Shown here in pieces: positions 44,567 through 57,415 of a stretch of DNA of 64,000 nt. Origin of the DNA: Hyposmocoma kahamanoa (lineage: Eukaryota; Arthropoda; Insecta; Lepidoptera; Cosmopterigidae); assembly GCF_003589595.1 (NCBI RefSeq), contig NW_020654080.1:6921098-6985097 (forward strand), in the 5' to 3' direction. The position numbers and the translations under genes are program-made. How positions within the stretch are numbered: the stretch's first letter is position 1; each line of letters starts with the position of its first letter. The notes beneath the pieces are model-generated. The model was not told the origin of the DNA. It made no database searches and worked only from the letters and a program-made list of their open reading frames with translations.

Positions 44567-45540
44567 GTACTTGCATAAATATATTTCACATACAATCAAG
44601 TAGGCTAACGTTTTTATTTTATATTTTATATAAATCTTGTAGTCAAATGTATTGATGTGAGACTATGTAAAACGGAAAGACCAAATATTCTAGATGTCAA
44701 ATGCGACATAACATTAACAGTTATCAAAGAAATTTTGAAAGTATCGCGCCATTTTCCGTTCGCGGCGATCAAATTCTGAGTAATAAGCGCCTGTCTTTCT
44801 TGACTTGGCGTTGGTGTAATCATCAAATATGTCGATAGAGACTTTAAAAAAAGAACAATTGAAAAGTGTGTACGCTTCAGTTTCTTTTTGTATCCCTCGG
44901 TAGCTGCTAATTGGTAAATGTAAATCTTCAAGTGAATGGCAAATTGTTCGCTATGACAAATGTACTTAATTTGACAGGACTATGTTTTTTCCAAACGAGT
45001 ATAATCTTACCCCAAATCAGTTAAATTGTCAATAATGAAGGATTTTCGCTGTCTAAAGAATTTCGGTACAAACATTAGTATGTTAAAGTCAGTGTAACTT
45101 TGAACGGCCCCTTAGAGCGCAATTATCTCATATTCGTCAATTTAGTTAACATGTTCTAAGTTAGGGTGTGATTAATCAATAAAATATATTTCGACCAATA
45201 CATTTTCACTTTAATATCCGAGAAACCGAACAAAACTGTTCGAAGTTGCCCAACTTGACTGTAACTTGTATGTTTGTTTTCACAATCTCTGCAAAGATAA
45301 TACAATTTAAAAACAATTTTCTTTTCAAAGGGACTGTGTAATTCCAAAATTCCAAACTAGCAAGAACTGCAAGACGCTTTGAAAAGCCTTTAGTAAACAC
45401 CGGAGATAAGCTTGCATTCAAGTAAAACTTGCAAGCAAAATACATAATAACATCTAGAAAAATGACTACACCGGGTCGAGTAAATTGTTGAAAACGACTG
45501 GTGGTTTTTTGCAATTTAACGACGTTGCCCATCAGTATGG
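44567..45540 (-). other. Two unrecognised minus-strand open frames
   Basis: 45532-45206 is open for 108 codons from an ATG (MGNVVKLQKTTSRFQQFTRP, ending FEQFCSVSRILK). 44931-44626 is open for 101 codons without an ATG (LKIYIYQLAATEGYKKKLKR and onward). No known motif, signal peptide or splice context is convincing. The block is free of recognisable repeats. They may be chance or eroded transposon ORFs. Confidence 0.2.
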
Positions 45541-45770
45541 GCCATTAATGATTATTGATCACTATGAATAATAATTCAATGCAAATGAGACTATTTTTCC
45601 GGATTTAAATAAGGTTTGTTTTAAAAAACACATATACGTAATTTAAATCCGGCATAGTAGTTTCATTTCCTGTGTGTAACACTCGCGAAAACCTTAGAAT
45701 CATTGAATGATTATTAATAATCAATTAATGATTATTCATGACTATGAATAATCATTCATAGACAGTGAAA
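45541..45770. repeat. Family F copy bounded by AT palindromes
   Basis: The core (45590-45710) is the inverse of family F: gatttaaataaggtttgttt, then tttaaatccgg, then tgtgtaacactcgcgaaaac. Both edges carry attattgatcactatgaataat-like palindromes; attattcatgactatgaata at 45733-45752 sits in a perfect 9-bp-stem hairpin. The edges may be the element's termini. Confidence 0.5.
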
Positions 45771-45904
45771 GTTAACACTTTTAATAAGTACATTTATCTC
45801 TTAAATTAAAAGCACCGCTCAATTGGCGCTTATTCATCTTATATGTAATTTTAGCGTGTGATGATTATCATTGCGAAAATGTAAGCAATAATTATTATTA
45901 TTTT

Positions 45905-46005
45905 TGTTACAAAGATCGAATACAAAGAAATATTCCTTCAATGTGACTGGACCTGAACCAATGTCAGTTGCCATGTTGGGGCCACAGCTTGTGACGATGT
46001 GACCT
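45905..46005 (-). repeat. Family H tRNA-like fragment
   Basis: tacaaagatcgaatacaaag, then tattccttcaatgtgactgg and acctgaaccaatgtcagtt. Its complement follows the order head, B-box region, trailer of family H. Confidence 0.4.
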
Positions 46006-46009
46006 CCTT

Positions 46010-46210
46010 ACATCGTCATAGTCAAAGGCAAAGTCAAATAATCATTTATTCCATAGGTAAAATTTTTACTCTTCAAAACGTCATTTTTAAGCTACTGCTC
46101 GTTCACTACGCTGACCTCCCTGAGAAGAACGAGCAAGAAACTCTAGGGATTGCTCTTTTCAAATAAACTTAAATGCTATGGAGCATTACACCTATGGAAT
46201 ACACTTTGAA
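46010..46210 (-). mobile_element. LINE 3' end, minus strand
   Basis: On the minus strand: aatgctccatagcatttaag, then tgctcgttcttctcagggag, ending tggaataaatgattatttga and a TTTGAC-type tail. The AATAAA-like word with a short tandem tail marks a non-LTR 3' UTR. No coding part. Confidence 0.5.
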
Positions 46211-46431
46211 TCATAATTGTGTGGAATCTAGACTCTTGTTGTCTTTCCATACTTCTTTATCTAAAACATAATCTTCAATTTTTTTACTTTGAATTTTAAA
46301 CTTTAAACTCGCTAAGCCAGATGTGTGGAGGCTGCGGAGGCTACTACTCTCCTGGCTACATTACAATCTTCAGGACCGCCCTTAAGCGGTACCACCAGTG
46401 CCAGCAGCGCGTTTTCAAGCTCTTAGCTCAG

Positions 46432-46566
46432 TAGGGCTATCACGACAGCGCGCGACTGGCGCGAGAACGACATGAAGTGCGATATCGTACTGATATTCTC
46501 GCATAGAGATCACGCGCTTTATTTATGTCGCTCTCGCTCAAGTCGCGCTTGTTCGTGCTAGCCCTA
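46432..46566. mobile_element. Small TIR element, best copy of the 19077 family
   Basis: tagggctatcacgacagcgc at the left and cgcgcttgttcgtgctagcc then cta at the right are inverted over about 45 bases with several mismatches. The middle contains gcgatatcgtactgatattc, also seen in altered form at 19077. CAG flanks both ends, as at 19077. Confidence 0.7.
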
Positions 46567-48960
46567 CAGATAATTCAGAGAGGTGCAGGTGGCCCCACCA
46601 AGTAATTATTCTTTGTGTTCGTTCTTTCTATCTATAATAAGAGTATTTCACTATAGTGACGTCAAAAATTAATACAAATGCCACCATACCGACGCCCTTA
46701 AATAACTCAGGTTTTTGATTACAAATTCATCTCTCTAATTCTTAGCCCTGAATATCACGTAATAATAATGAACGTTGACCAGCAAAAAAGCTTTGAACGA
46801 GACATAAGATTATTTGAGTAACCGTCCAACGTAAAAGATAAGACCCTTTCAAACCTCTCCTTTTACAGGTTCCATTAACTTTGGCAAAGCAAGCAACTGC
46901 CGAGTAGGGATGAGCCACGTAGGGTTCTTCAATCTATCGCGGATATGCGATTTTCGTTAGATTTTTTTTAATATTGTAAATATATTAAACATCGTCACAT
47001 ACGTTACTCTGATTCCAAAGTAAGTAACTAAAGCACTTACAACGACGGTAACACAAACATCCAGATCCGCGACAATGTAAAATAGTTAGTTTTCTACATT
47101 AACGCGGCCGAGGATCGTTCCTGGGACTTCTAACGCCATGAAAACCTCTGTGCAAGCCACTTGATCAAGGAGGTCGTCACTATATCTAAAAACAGAAATA
47201 TAGAAAAATATGACTGCGAACAAACTGTGAACATAAATCAGGGTTATTATCTTTAATCAGCTGTTTAAAACTAACACCTAGTTAATAAGCAATTTACTAA
47301 CATAAATACGAGTCATGGTAAAGTTACTCGAAACAAATGGTTTAATCATAATAAAAGGTTTCGCATGGTAAATGCAATTCTCATAATTATTATGAGTAAT
47401 CTATTTTCCCCTCACAACAGTTTTGCGTAGTGCTTTTTAAGCTCTTGTAAATAGCTCCTTCATCCTTTAACGTCATCCAATATAAATATTAATTCCAATA
47501 ATAAGTAGGAAAGGTCCTTACACACCGTGCAAGAAATTGAGCTCAGACCCAACAAATAAGAAATATCATTAGACTTCAACATTTGTTTTTTTTCGCAAGA
47601 CACTGTTATAATAAGAATAATCCCTAGATAGCTAATTTGAGAAAAAGGAATAAATTACTTAGCTCATTTACAAATTTATATATTGTTAGTTCTGGTACAT
47701 GCCATTATGTTTACAAATAAACTGAAGATTCTTACTATCTAACTGTTTCTACAATTTACAAGAGTTTTTTTTGTTTATAAATAGTTAAATGTATCAATAG
47801 ATAATGATAAAATATATAATGAAAATAGTTAATGTATTTAGTAAAGTAAGTTACGTTGCAGTTTTATGTTAAATCATGTAATGCATTTATGACCTTTTTC
47901 TATACCACATTATGCAATAAATGATATGATTATGACTTTTTAAACGCAATTGTCGTTAACTTTACTGACAAATTATTCGAAAACATGTTTTAAAGTACCA
48001 CGGGAAACACCACATCCCTAAAGCTCTAAAATATGCACGTATCTTGTGTGCATCTCTTTTCATCACATGCTGGCCACGGTTCACACTAGTTATCATTCTG
48101 CCTTCCGTAACATAAAGACTTGAAAAAAGAGTCAAAGGGTTGTAGTCCTAACACTTGAGATACAATCTTTAGACATGAGAATTCGATACTACAGTGAATG
48201 GGTTATGTGCTTTGCAGGCAAAATGTTTTGCTCTACTTAAGAGGCCTTTGAAAAGTAAGGGGAAGAAGTGAGCATTGTGATAGATCGTATCTTGTATTGA
48301 CTATGAACATACATTACTTCTGACTGTAAATTGATTTTCGTAGAGTTGTTTTTTTGACATATTTCTTTTGAATTACGAAAACGATTGAAACCTTCATTGG
48401 AACTGTTTTTACCGAGTTCAAAAACTGTGCTTTATTTATTTAATCGTTTATTGTACAGGAACAACACACAAATCACATTAATTAAAGGAAAACACAAACA
48501 ACAGGTTCTGCGTATTTCTAAACGGAATTTCTTCCTGCAAACCTAAATACTGGGCATAATAAAAAAAAACGGGCTTACGTGCACATTAAAACGAAAATTA
48601 TGTAATACTAAAAACAATATCAGAAACATTGAATTATGATTATAAGTTATATATATGCTTCATATATATATGTTACAATAACATATAAATAATTACATAT
48701 ATTCATAGGCTGCACATTACGAAATGCAAATGGAACCAAAAAACAGGAAATACAATCGAATATGTTTGCATGTTTATGCAATATTTGGTGGGTCCGTGAC
48801 GTGATATCAAACAATTCCGCTAAGTTTGTTGTTTGTTTATATAGGAATTCTACAATCTACATTTGCCATTTGAGTACTTTGTTATACTTTATTGAAATTT
48901 CTGACATGGGTAAACTCGAAGGAGTTATGCGAGTGGCATGTCACTTGATTCAAAGATAAA
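46567..48960. other. No gene; one SINE-like scrap
   Basis: 47090-47185 on the minus strand reads aagtggcttgcacagaggtt, then gaagtcccaggaacgatcct, a tRNA-derived SINE head not otherwise assigned. 48420-48560 resembles a minus-strand LINE 3' UTR (tgtacaggaacaacacac) but is not certain. The rest is AT-rich without features. Confidence 0.35.
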
Positions 48961-49245
48961 TTAGTCTATGTTATATAGTCGCACTGCTGGGCGCAGGCCT
49001 TCTTTCACAATGAGAATGTTTGGGCTATATTTCCCACTCGGGGCCCTGTAGGGGAACTTCTCACACATCATTAAATTGTTTTGCAGATGTGTGCAGGTTT
49101 CCCCGCAGTGTTTTCCTTCACTGAAAAGATCATGGTAAATTTGAATTTTGCATATAAATTCCAAAAACTCAATGGTGTAAGCCCCGGTTCGAACCCACGA
49201 GCTGGACAGGCGGTATGTCAAACTATTAGGCTACCACGGTTTGAT
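48961..49245 (-). mobile_element. Family D dispersed repeat, fuller copy
   Basis: tcgcactgctgggcgcaggc, then cttctttcacaatgagaatg, then ggggaacttctcacacatca, then gtttccccgcagtgttttcc. The end reads ccccggttcgaacccacgag, then aggctaccacggttt, a tRNA-like B box and head in antisense. This supports a tRNA-derived SINE running on the minus strand. Confidence 0.65.
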
Positions 49246-49319
49246 TAAAAAATGATAGTATAATTATAAAATAATAAATAGACTCATAGGAAATTAAACT
49301 ATTTTGCCGTATTTAAATC

Positions 49320-49512
49320 GCGTAATTTACGGAGATCGCGCTGCCGCTGCTCAGCGACCGCGTGCATCTAACTGTCATGGCAAAGTGCGCTCTATTTTTT
49401 AGCTCTTACGTTTTAACTTAAATGAACGGTTGTCTTATTCAAAGGAATTTAAATGCCTAGTAAATAGAATTCCGATTCGCCATTAATGTACGTTTAAGCG
49501 TGGTAATGTAAC
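49320..49512 (+). mobile_element. Family G MITE fragment
   Basis: gatcgcgctgccgctgctca, then gcgaccgcgtgcatctaact, then gtcatggcaaagtgcgctct, ending gtaactggacgctta. Related to 58920-59105 and the inverted 61012-61215. CpG-rich start in an AT-rich setting. Confidence 0.55.
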
Positions 49513-49608
49513 TGGACGCTTATTCTTCAAAACCGGAACGCAATGGCGGCAGAAATAGGTAAGGTGGCAGTACTTCCCTGGTCGAACTCTAGGAGCTCTA
49601 CTGCTGCT
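49513..49608 (-). mobile_element. Family A fragment, copy 10
   Basis: Only the 5' part: cttcaaaaccggaacgcaat, then ggtaaggtggcagtacttcc, then ggagctctactgctgc. The 3' half was replaced or lost next to family G. Confidence 0.6.
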
Positions 49609-50159
49609 ATTTAGTTTGTATAAAAGCACTGATGCGTGTTGACGAGGCGAGCAGGGGACCTCGTCACTCGGCGTCCACAGTGCTTACTATGGAGCTACCA
49701 CAGTCGTCTATTAAAGTATTCTCGAACCTGAAAAAGATGGCATGACGATCTCGATGCTGATTGGTTGGGTTCTGGTGTAGGTTAAGAAAAGCATTAGACA
49801 CGACAAACATTGAATTGTTACAGCCAGATACCGCGTTACAGAAACTTATATGCGAACTCTGCAGTACCTAAAGGCTTAAAGATGGCGCTTGTATAAACTT
49901 CGTCAATTAAACTCATCAACTGCATTCACACTTAACGTTTAATCCAAAGCAAGGTTACGACAGAAATCCGTTAAGTTTGGACAACTATTTTAATCTAGGT
50001 TAAGAGCTGTGAAGTCAATTAATTTTGTCACAGATGCTATGTTGGGTTTGTACTTGTCTTGTTTCCTTTAATATGTATTAGATTGATATTGTAGTAGACT
50101 GTTACTCTTAGGACGTCAATAATAACTTAAAAGTGTACACTATATATTTTTTTTAAATA
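49609..50159. other. Nothing recognisable
   Basis: No supportable feature. Confidence 0.35.
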
Positions 50160-50665
50160 TAAAACTAAGTGATGAAGCATTGCCACTGCGCCCGTCACCC
50201 TGAGACATAAGTTGACAAGTCTCAAGTCTCAAGTGCGGATCGCAGTAATGCTCACATTGCGGCAGAAATTGGTAAGATGGCAGTACTTCCCTAGACGAAC
50301 TTTTTTTAAATGATTTAATATGAAATAATAATAGAAAATTAAAATTGTATGTTTCTGTGTATAAATGTAGGTAGGTAAAATCATTCAATTAGTATTTAGT
50401 TTTAAAATTATATCAATTAGTATAGAGTTGAAACATAATGTGTAAATTATATAGTCCTACTAGACTCCATTTTGTATGCGTGGTATCAATTAGGAAATAG
50501 TACTGTGTAATAATTTTTATCTTATTTTTAAAATGTGTATAGCGCCACTCTCTTTGCAAACACCCTTACAGGGTGTCACATGTACTGTAATTTTAATATT
50601 ATTAACATGTGACTATGCAATAAATGATTACTGATTACTGAAACTCTTTCACAAGAAGCTCTACT
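50160..50665 (-). mobile_element. Family A copy 11, split by a LINE tail
   Basis: 50160-50302 (cactgcgcccgtcaccctga through acttccctagacgaac) and 50639-50665 (aaactctttcacaagaagct then ctactgct) are the two sides of one copy. The sequence between them is foreign. Confidence 0.65.
50303..50638 (+). mobile_element. 5'-truncated LINE 3' end inserted in family A
   Basis: Ends catgtgactatgcaataaat then gattactgattactg, a polyadenylation-like word plus short tandem tail. gcgccactctctttgcaaac and cccttacagggtgtcac are typical 3' UTR words of insect LINEs (general recall). A short AACT-like duplication may flank it. Confidence 0.6.
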
Positions 50666-50716
50666 GCTTATAATTCAATATCGCTACCCAAGCAGCACAC
50701 TCGTATCTATAAGTAA

Positions 50717-50808
50717 GTAACGCACACACTCAACATAGCCCCGCACCAGGGAAACCCTATGTTGCGTGCCATGGACACACACATAGACAACCACAAATTA
50801 CACCCAAT
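50717..50808 (-). mobile_element. Family C SINE, headless copy 3
   Basis: gcacacactcaacatagccc through acacatagacaaccacaaat and tacaccca, then stops. The tRNA-like head is missing, as expected for 5' truncation during reverse transcription. Confidence 0.7.
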
Positions 50809-52299
50809 AAAGTATCTAATTATATACTATAAGATATCTAATAGAATTTAATTCGATTGAATATTTTGAGAGTTCAAATTCCCTCAAGATATCTCGAAGA
50901 AGGTTTCTAGATAATTAAAAGTAAAAGTGGGCACAACTTTATTAGAAGATCACAAGAGTGCTTTGAGAAACTATCTGTATGTAGTGTTAAGAGTGATTCT
51001 TATCTTTTTTCTCAAGTAACCCTTCTAGATACTACAAGTTGTAAACAGTTTCTATTTAGTCTTGTAGACAGTTTTTAGATAATTTATAATTTATGATAGT
51101 TTTCTTAGTAATGCTATTTTAAAACCAAAATACTAAAGCGTTACAAACATAAGACGCAATTCTCTTAATACTAATAGATTTCAAGTTTAATGGCTTCCAA
51201 AATATAAACTATCAAAATTGCAACATGGCGTAATTAGATATAATATTTCTGGCTTTTTCGCGCAATATTTAATCGGTTAAAAAGCGCGAATTGACGTGCG
51301 ACTTTAAACACATTGTGAAAAGTGATGTAAAACCTGTCATAAAAGTAAAGCGCTTGCTAAATTTTAAATATTTATGTATAAAATATAAACTTAATAAAAA
51401 TACAATTACCGATTTTCGGTTTTAAATATTTATAGAAAGCTTAAATATACAAAATAACTCACAAGACAAACCATTTCCAAGAAGTTCTAGGCTTCTTCAA
51501 GCTAATTTCAACTTAGATTTACTTTTTAAAAAGAAAAGAAATTTTTCTCAGCTACTTCATAGTAATTCTTTAAAAATAAAAGTGGCGATAAGAGTTTAAA
51601 GCTTTCTTCAAAACACTGTTGGAAGCATTTTGTCTATAGCTTTATCTATAGAAACTTTAGAATACGAAAAGATTATTTTTACTTGCTTTAGTGTAGTTAA
51701 TCTTGTAGAAGAATATTCACCCCTATGAAGCTTTTATGATTGTCTACAAAACGCGATGTTTCTAGGCGATTTTTTGTTTGACAGTATTACAAAACCATTA
51801 TAAAAGTTATAGGAATAGTGAGCGTATTATGCAATCACAAACTTTTCAAAACACTAGGGCAAAAAAAAAACAATTAAAAAAGTCCAATTTGTCGCAAAAA
51901 ACGTTATTCAGTATAATTATATGGAATGTGTTATATATGACTAGAAAAGTGGATAAATTCCCTATTATATAAATATAAGGAATATTTTAATGACATACGT
52001 AACTTATGTTGTAAGAAATAAAATATTCATTACAAAATTGAGTTTATTTTTTCACGCCAACCACATTTCACACAATGATTTCACTGTATTCTATTATATA
52101 GAAATATGGATTATAATATCTGTAGATATGTTATATAGATAGATATTATATAGACGGCACAATACACAAACACAACATCGAAGTACAGTAGTTTACGCGC
52201 TCATTTCAATTGTTTTTATCATTTTAGAACACGGAATTACTTCACAATGTTTATTTATTTGTCAACAAATAAAAACCGGCTCGCGCGCGAATTACGACT
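50809..52299. other. AT-rich block with recurring tctaga/cttaag-like words
   Basis: 50860-51770 is rich in short words such as tctagata, ctatagaaac and agaagttct. A similar texture reappears at 53200-53660, beyond the hAT-like element. No gene or named repeat. Confidence 0.25.
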
Positions 52300-52307
52300 A
52301 TTGTATC

Positions 52308-53106
52308 CAGAGTTGCCAATTTGTGGGGAATCCCCAAATTGTGGGGCATTTCAACTAGATTGGGGAGTTTGTATCCTTACAAGCGCGCTATGTGAGGAAA
52401 ATGTGGAGATTCTAACATTTTATCATTTTGTTTAATCTATCAATTGCTGATGCATCGCTAGTTTGATCGTTACCGTTAGAAACACTGTGATGGACTATAT
52501 CGACGTGTTTTTCAACATCGCACATCCCTCGAATTATTAACAAGCAGCTTAAATAGAATTATTATTAGAGCACTTGGTTCTGAATTGTAAAATTACCAGT
52601 CGGTGCGTGTTGAGTTCGCGATTCTTTCACCCGCTTAGGCCGATCCCCGGTGTGAAGCAAAACGAAATCAGCTATTGATAAACAAAGCCGAGCAGTTGGT
52701 ACTTCCATACCACATTGATTATTTCTGACATTAACATAGTGTCACGTAATGCACAACATATAATCAATTTACTTAATTTTGTAAGGCAAAGAGAAATGAT
52801 TTTTTTTCAAAGACTGATTACAGATTAATGTTGACTCTAATTAAAATAAATAAACGATTTAAGGTCACCTAATTTTATAATTAGTTGTACATTTTACATT
52901 CTGTTTACGTTCACAGCAAACGTAATAGATTATTACATTTTGAGTTTCTTAATTCTTTATTATATTTTTAAGCGATGTGTTTCTAATAAATAATGAAAAC
53001 TCGAGATGTGGGGAACTTATGGGGAATATGAACTTTGCTCTCCCCAAGTTTGGGGATTTTAACCTTGATTTTTGGGGATCTTGAATAGTTGGCTTTGGCA
53101 ACGCTG
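52308..53106. mobile_element. hAT-like non-autonomous element (799 bp)
   Basis: Ends cagagttgccaa and (complement) cagcgttgccaa. Target sites attgtatc (52300-52307) and attctatc (53107-53114) match in 7 of 8 bases. Sub-terminal tggggaatccccaaattgtg and tttggggattttaacc blocks are also inverted in character. No transposase ORF. The imperfect target copy suggests an older insertion than family M. Confidence 0.7.
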
Positions 53107-53114
53107 ATTCTATC

Positions 53115-53804
53115 CAATGATGTGATTTAATACCCAAGGTACACCACCTCCACCAGATCTTTTAATATTCTTTACTTTATCCATTTTGCATGAACTCTTA
53201 CAACGTTCAATAGAGTAAAAACTCTAATTGTAGTCTTTTATTAAATAAAATATACTGAAGACGCGCTATAACGTGTTTGTCATAAGTACAAACACTACAG
53301 AATGTCTATAAATCAAATATATCTAGAATAAACTTAAGAACACTAGTCTTTAGAGTATTAATAGACTTTACTGGATGTGTAGAGAACAATTTTACTAAAA
53401 ATAATCAGTTGTTCTACAGATGAACTTAAAATAAGGACTATAAGAGTAAATCTTAAGAGAGATACATACACTTAACTAAGTTGTTTGGTATTAACAAGGT
53501 TTTAAAATTTTGACTTGAGTGAAATAAGTCTATAAGAACAATTTCTTTTTTCTAAAGCTATTTATAGAGAACTATATTATCTAAAAATAAATAAATATAT
53601 TTTAAATCTATACCATATTAAGACTGTTTATAGGTATAACAGTTTTAATGCGTATAAAGTGTGCTCCTTGGGTACTGTATATAAATATAAAACGATACAT
53701 TATCAGTAAAGATCAGAATAGGTTAAATATATCTACGTCAAGGACGTTAATACATATCGAATGAATGAAACCTCCTTATGAAAAGCCGGAATCATTGAAT
53801 TGTA
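53115..53804. other. AT-rich, continuation of the 50.8-52.3 kb texture
   Basis: Contains tcttaagag, ctataagag and tctagaat words, as before the hAT-like element. Nothing coding. Confidence 0.25.
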
Positions 53805-54255
53805 TTTTTAACCGACTTCAAAAAAGGAGGAGGTTCTCAATTCGACTGTATGTTCTTTTTTTTTTGTGTATGTTACGCGATAACTCCGGTATTTGTGAAC
53901 CGATTTTCATGATTCTTTTTTTGTTGGAAAGGGGGTACTTCCATAGTGGTCCATTTCATTTTGAAGAAAATCATCCACCTCGAAGGGTGGCTGTTCACGC
54001 ATGAAGATTCATTTTTATTATAAATAGCGCGTAACTGTAATTTAGGAGCAATTACTTTAATGGTTGATTTTGCTATTTCTCCAATTCAAGGCGTTTTTCT
54101 CTCAATATACTTTGAGTAGCGAGAACCGATTTTTATTATCTCCAGTCAAGTCCCGTATACTGGCGAACTAGGGGATATTTCAGTAAAACTTAGCAAATAG
54201 ACGTAATTCGACGTACTTTTGAATTAGCTTTTTTTATTACTCTGTACTGAGATTA
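53805..54255 (-). mobile_element. Family B dispersed repeat, copy 6 (longest)
   Basis: tttttaaccgacttcaaaaa through ggtggctgttcacgcatgaa, then tttaggagcaattactttaa and ctctgtactgagattat. It covers the same 5' extension as copy 1 (6166). Confidence 0.75.
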
Positions 54256-57149
54256 TGTTCCATATTTCTAATATGGCGCTTCCGAACAAAATGCTGGCAA
54301 GCGAGTTCCTTTACGGCGTAATCTTTCTCATTACAATGATTTGTTTACTCTATGTAATATTTTTACATGCTTCTAAATTTTAAAAAAGGTATTATTGAAG
54401 CCAGGAGCTAATTTATTTTTGTTCGCCTTTTATTTACTTTATTATTGCCTTACCCACTACACACAATTTTAATTTTAATAGTAATTTGTGGATAACGTTG
54501 TCGATTGTACTTATGCTAGAAGCGCTACGCTTTCATATTTATGGCGAACGGCTTAGGAGTGAAATTCCTTACCTGCAGGATTATTCCCGTACGTTATAAC
54601 TGCGTGTTTTCATGAGAAGAGTGAATAGACATTTACGTATACGTGCTACATCGTCGTCACTTTCTATAATGTGAGGAAAAGGTCAAACGCGTACTTATTT
54701 AATTACAAAAAAAAACTCTAGTCAAACTTTAGTCAAAATATTTCAGAAATGAATCTACTTTTACATATCGATGCCTTACTTTTTAAAAACACGTCAGTAT
54801 CTTATAATAGTAGTTTATGCGACTGTTACATAATGAAAGGCATTAAAGTACGAGTGAGAGTTGAGGATCTCACGAGTGTTTTAATGCCTAACTATGTACC
54901 GTTACATACACTGCTTTATCTACACATATATTATAACTTTTCTGTGATGTGTTCAGGAACCGCATGTTACGACTGGCGAAATGGCGGTAAATAAAAACTT
55001 TTCTCACGCATGACACACAACCATAGTGTTTATTTTTAATTCATAGACAAACTAGAATCAGCCCCAACAGTCATATCGTTCGATATCAAGTAACGGGTGA
55101 AATTGTCAAAATTGTTTGCCATTGACATTTCATTTCGAATAAAATTCCATCTCGACTTATATTAGAATTGAGGTCAAATCAAATTGTTTTGTTTTTCAGA
55201 GATGTTCGAAATTTGAATGTATAATAATAACATCGAATCTAAGAAGCAATAATAACATTTTTAATACAGTTGCTCAAAACGTGGTATTTTTCGTACATAT
55301 AGATACATCGTTCGGATTTGTCATTTACACTTGTCTCGAGTTTTGACCCTCGCCTCTGACTCGGGCCAAGAAGCCTCGAGACTTGTGAATAATGATGATA
55401 AATAATGACTAATTTTCCGCATTTGTATCAAAAATAACTATTTCACGAATAAGAAATTTGTTCTAACAAAATTTACCTTTATGCAGGTCGTAATTTGCGG
55501 TTTTTGAACACATTATGGAGAGTTTATGACATGTGTGTAGATAAAAGTGATTATTGTTTTTATTTTAAATTTCCTATTAACCATCGATACTATATAAGGC
55601 TATTAACGATGTTATTTTGGATGCACTACTTTAAGAATAGGTAAATTTTTTTTACCTATTTTGTGCTTTAAGATACGAGTTTCAAAAAGTAAGGCGATGA
55701 TATTAAAATCACTTATTTGTTTTTTCAAAAAATAATCGCATTTTCAATATTTAGCAAACACGAAAACCTAACCACTCGATATCAAAATACTTTGCAAACA
55801 AACTTCATCCTCAGTCAATTACGAAGTACTTTTACAAAACTTAAAAGCATAAAAGTTACCTAAATTGTTATAGCTGAACCCATTTTGTATGCAATATCTT
55901 AACCTCCACAAGTATTAAAAAGAAAGTATCTGTTTTTACTTACTTATACATAGAAAGATCGCGTAAAGTTGGGCACTCTCTAAAGCTGTTATTAGGGTAC
56001 AGTCTTCATTAAAGTAAATTGAATGTAACAATATTATATAGGGTGAAATCATTATTAATTACTCTCGCCTACGCGGAAGCGAAAACAAAGGATGTTTTTC
56101 GTTATTTCCTTTAGTCCGTTTAATTTTTCTTAGAACTAAACAGTGGAAAACATCATATTATAAATATGTGAATACGATTAACAGGGAATAAAATGCACAT
56201 TGCTTTCTTTTAAAAAAAAATTACAGGTTAAATAAATTTAAATGATTATCACGTCACCAAATTCTTCGTACGTTTTTAAAAAAGTGAGCGGTATCAGCGA
56301 TGCCGATGAATCGTATGTTTATTACGTCATTATATTAACGAATTCTCGGTGTTTTATTCAAAATAAAATGCAGACATTCGTATTACATCTTTATAATCAA
56401 TAACAAAATTAAATGTTGAGGTTATATTTCATTGACAACTCGCAATGAGGATCTTCAGTTTGTTATAGGTTTTTTTTAAGTCTATTGCAGGCATGAGCAT
56501 ACCTCCCGAATAAAACATGGCCTTACTTTTCTATTTCATCCTATATTGAAAGCACATATAAAGGTACTGTTTGTACATTATAATGATGTCAATCTTATGA
56601 AGTTGCAAAGATGACTAATAGACAAAAAACTGAATTTTTTTTTGTCTATATAGATTTAAAGTCATTAATTACTATTTTAACCAGTAAATTACATATAACT
56701 ATAACTAATCCACTATACAGTCGATTTTTGGTATTATACCAATGTAAAGTCGATTGATTAATGCGATATCTTTGTAATTATTAATTTTAGGTTGTAATTT
56801 GAGCAAAATCATAGCGTAACATTGAGCTTTATTATTTAATCGGAAATTTGATTATCGTGAATTGTTCTGAAGATTATTCTTGGTGTTGAACCATTTTCTC
56901 CCTTTACTTTTCGTCGATAGAAGTAAATAAGGCGTGGTACGACTAGTAGCGTAGCATTTAAAAAAATATTTATAACGACACTTGATATTTGTGAAGTTCT
57001 ACAACAAATATTGATAAGAAATAAGAAACGTACGATTTTAATAGTACAAAATAAATATGATTACTATCACAATACCACGATAAAAACACACACTGCTAAA
57101 AATAGGTTTCGCTATATTTATTTTTCAACTGGGAACCTAATACAATAAC
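54256..57149. other. Long repeat-poor AT-rich stretch, no gene seen
   Basis: The only marked structure is a perfect hairpin, aataggtaaa (55635-55644) with tttacctatt (55651-55660). An 81-codon plus-strand run at 54749-54994 has no motif. The low repeat density makes this the best place to search for missed exons or enhancers by conservation. Confidence 0.35.
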
Positions 57150-57415
57150 GTAGTAGTACTGCTACCGTACTATTTCTGCCGCCAAGCATTAATGTCAGCA
57201 TTATAGTGTTCCGAGTTTGAAGGGTAAGGGCGCTGGTGAAATTACAGGCACTTGAGACTTGTCAACTTATGTCTCAGGGTGACCGCCGCAGTGGCAGTGC
57301 TCCTCAGATCTTTGCGATTTAAAACTGAGGGGCATTGGAACTGTTATGGACAGGCATGTATCTTACCATCAAGTGCACGACTTGTTCGTCCCGTTACTAG
57401 ATATTATAAAAAAAC
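57150..57415 (+). mobile_element. Family A short retroelement, copy 12
   Basis: gtactgctaccgtactattt, then aagcattaatgtcagcatt, then ttgtcaacttatgtctcagg, then cacgacttgttcgtcccgtt, ending agatattataaaaaaac. Confidence 0.75.
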
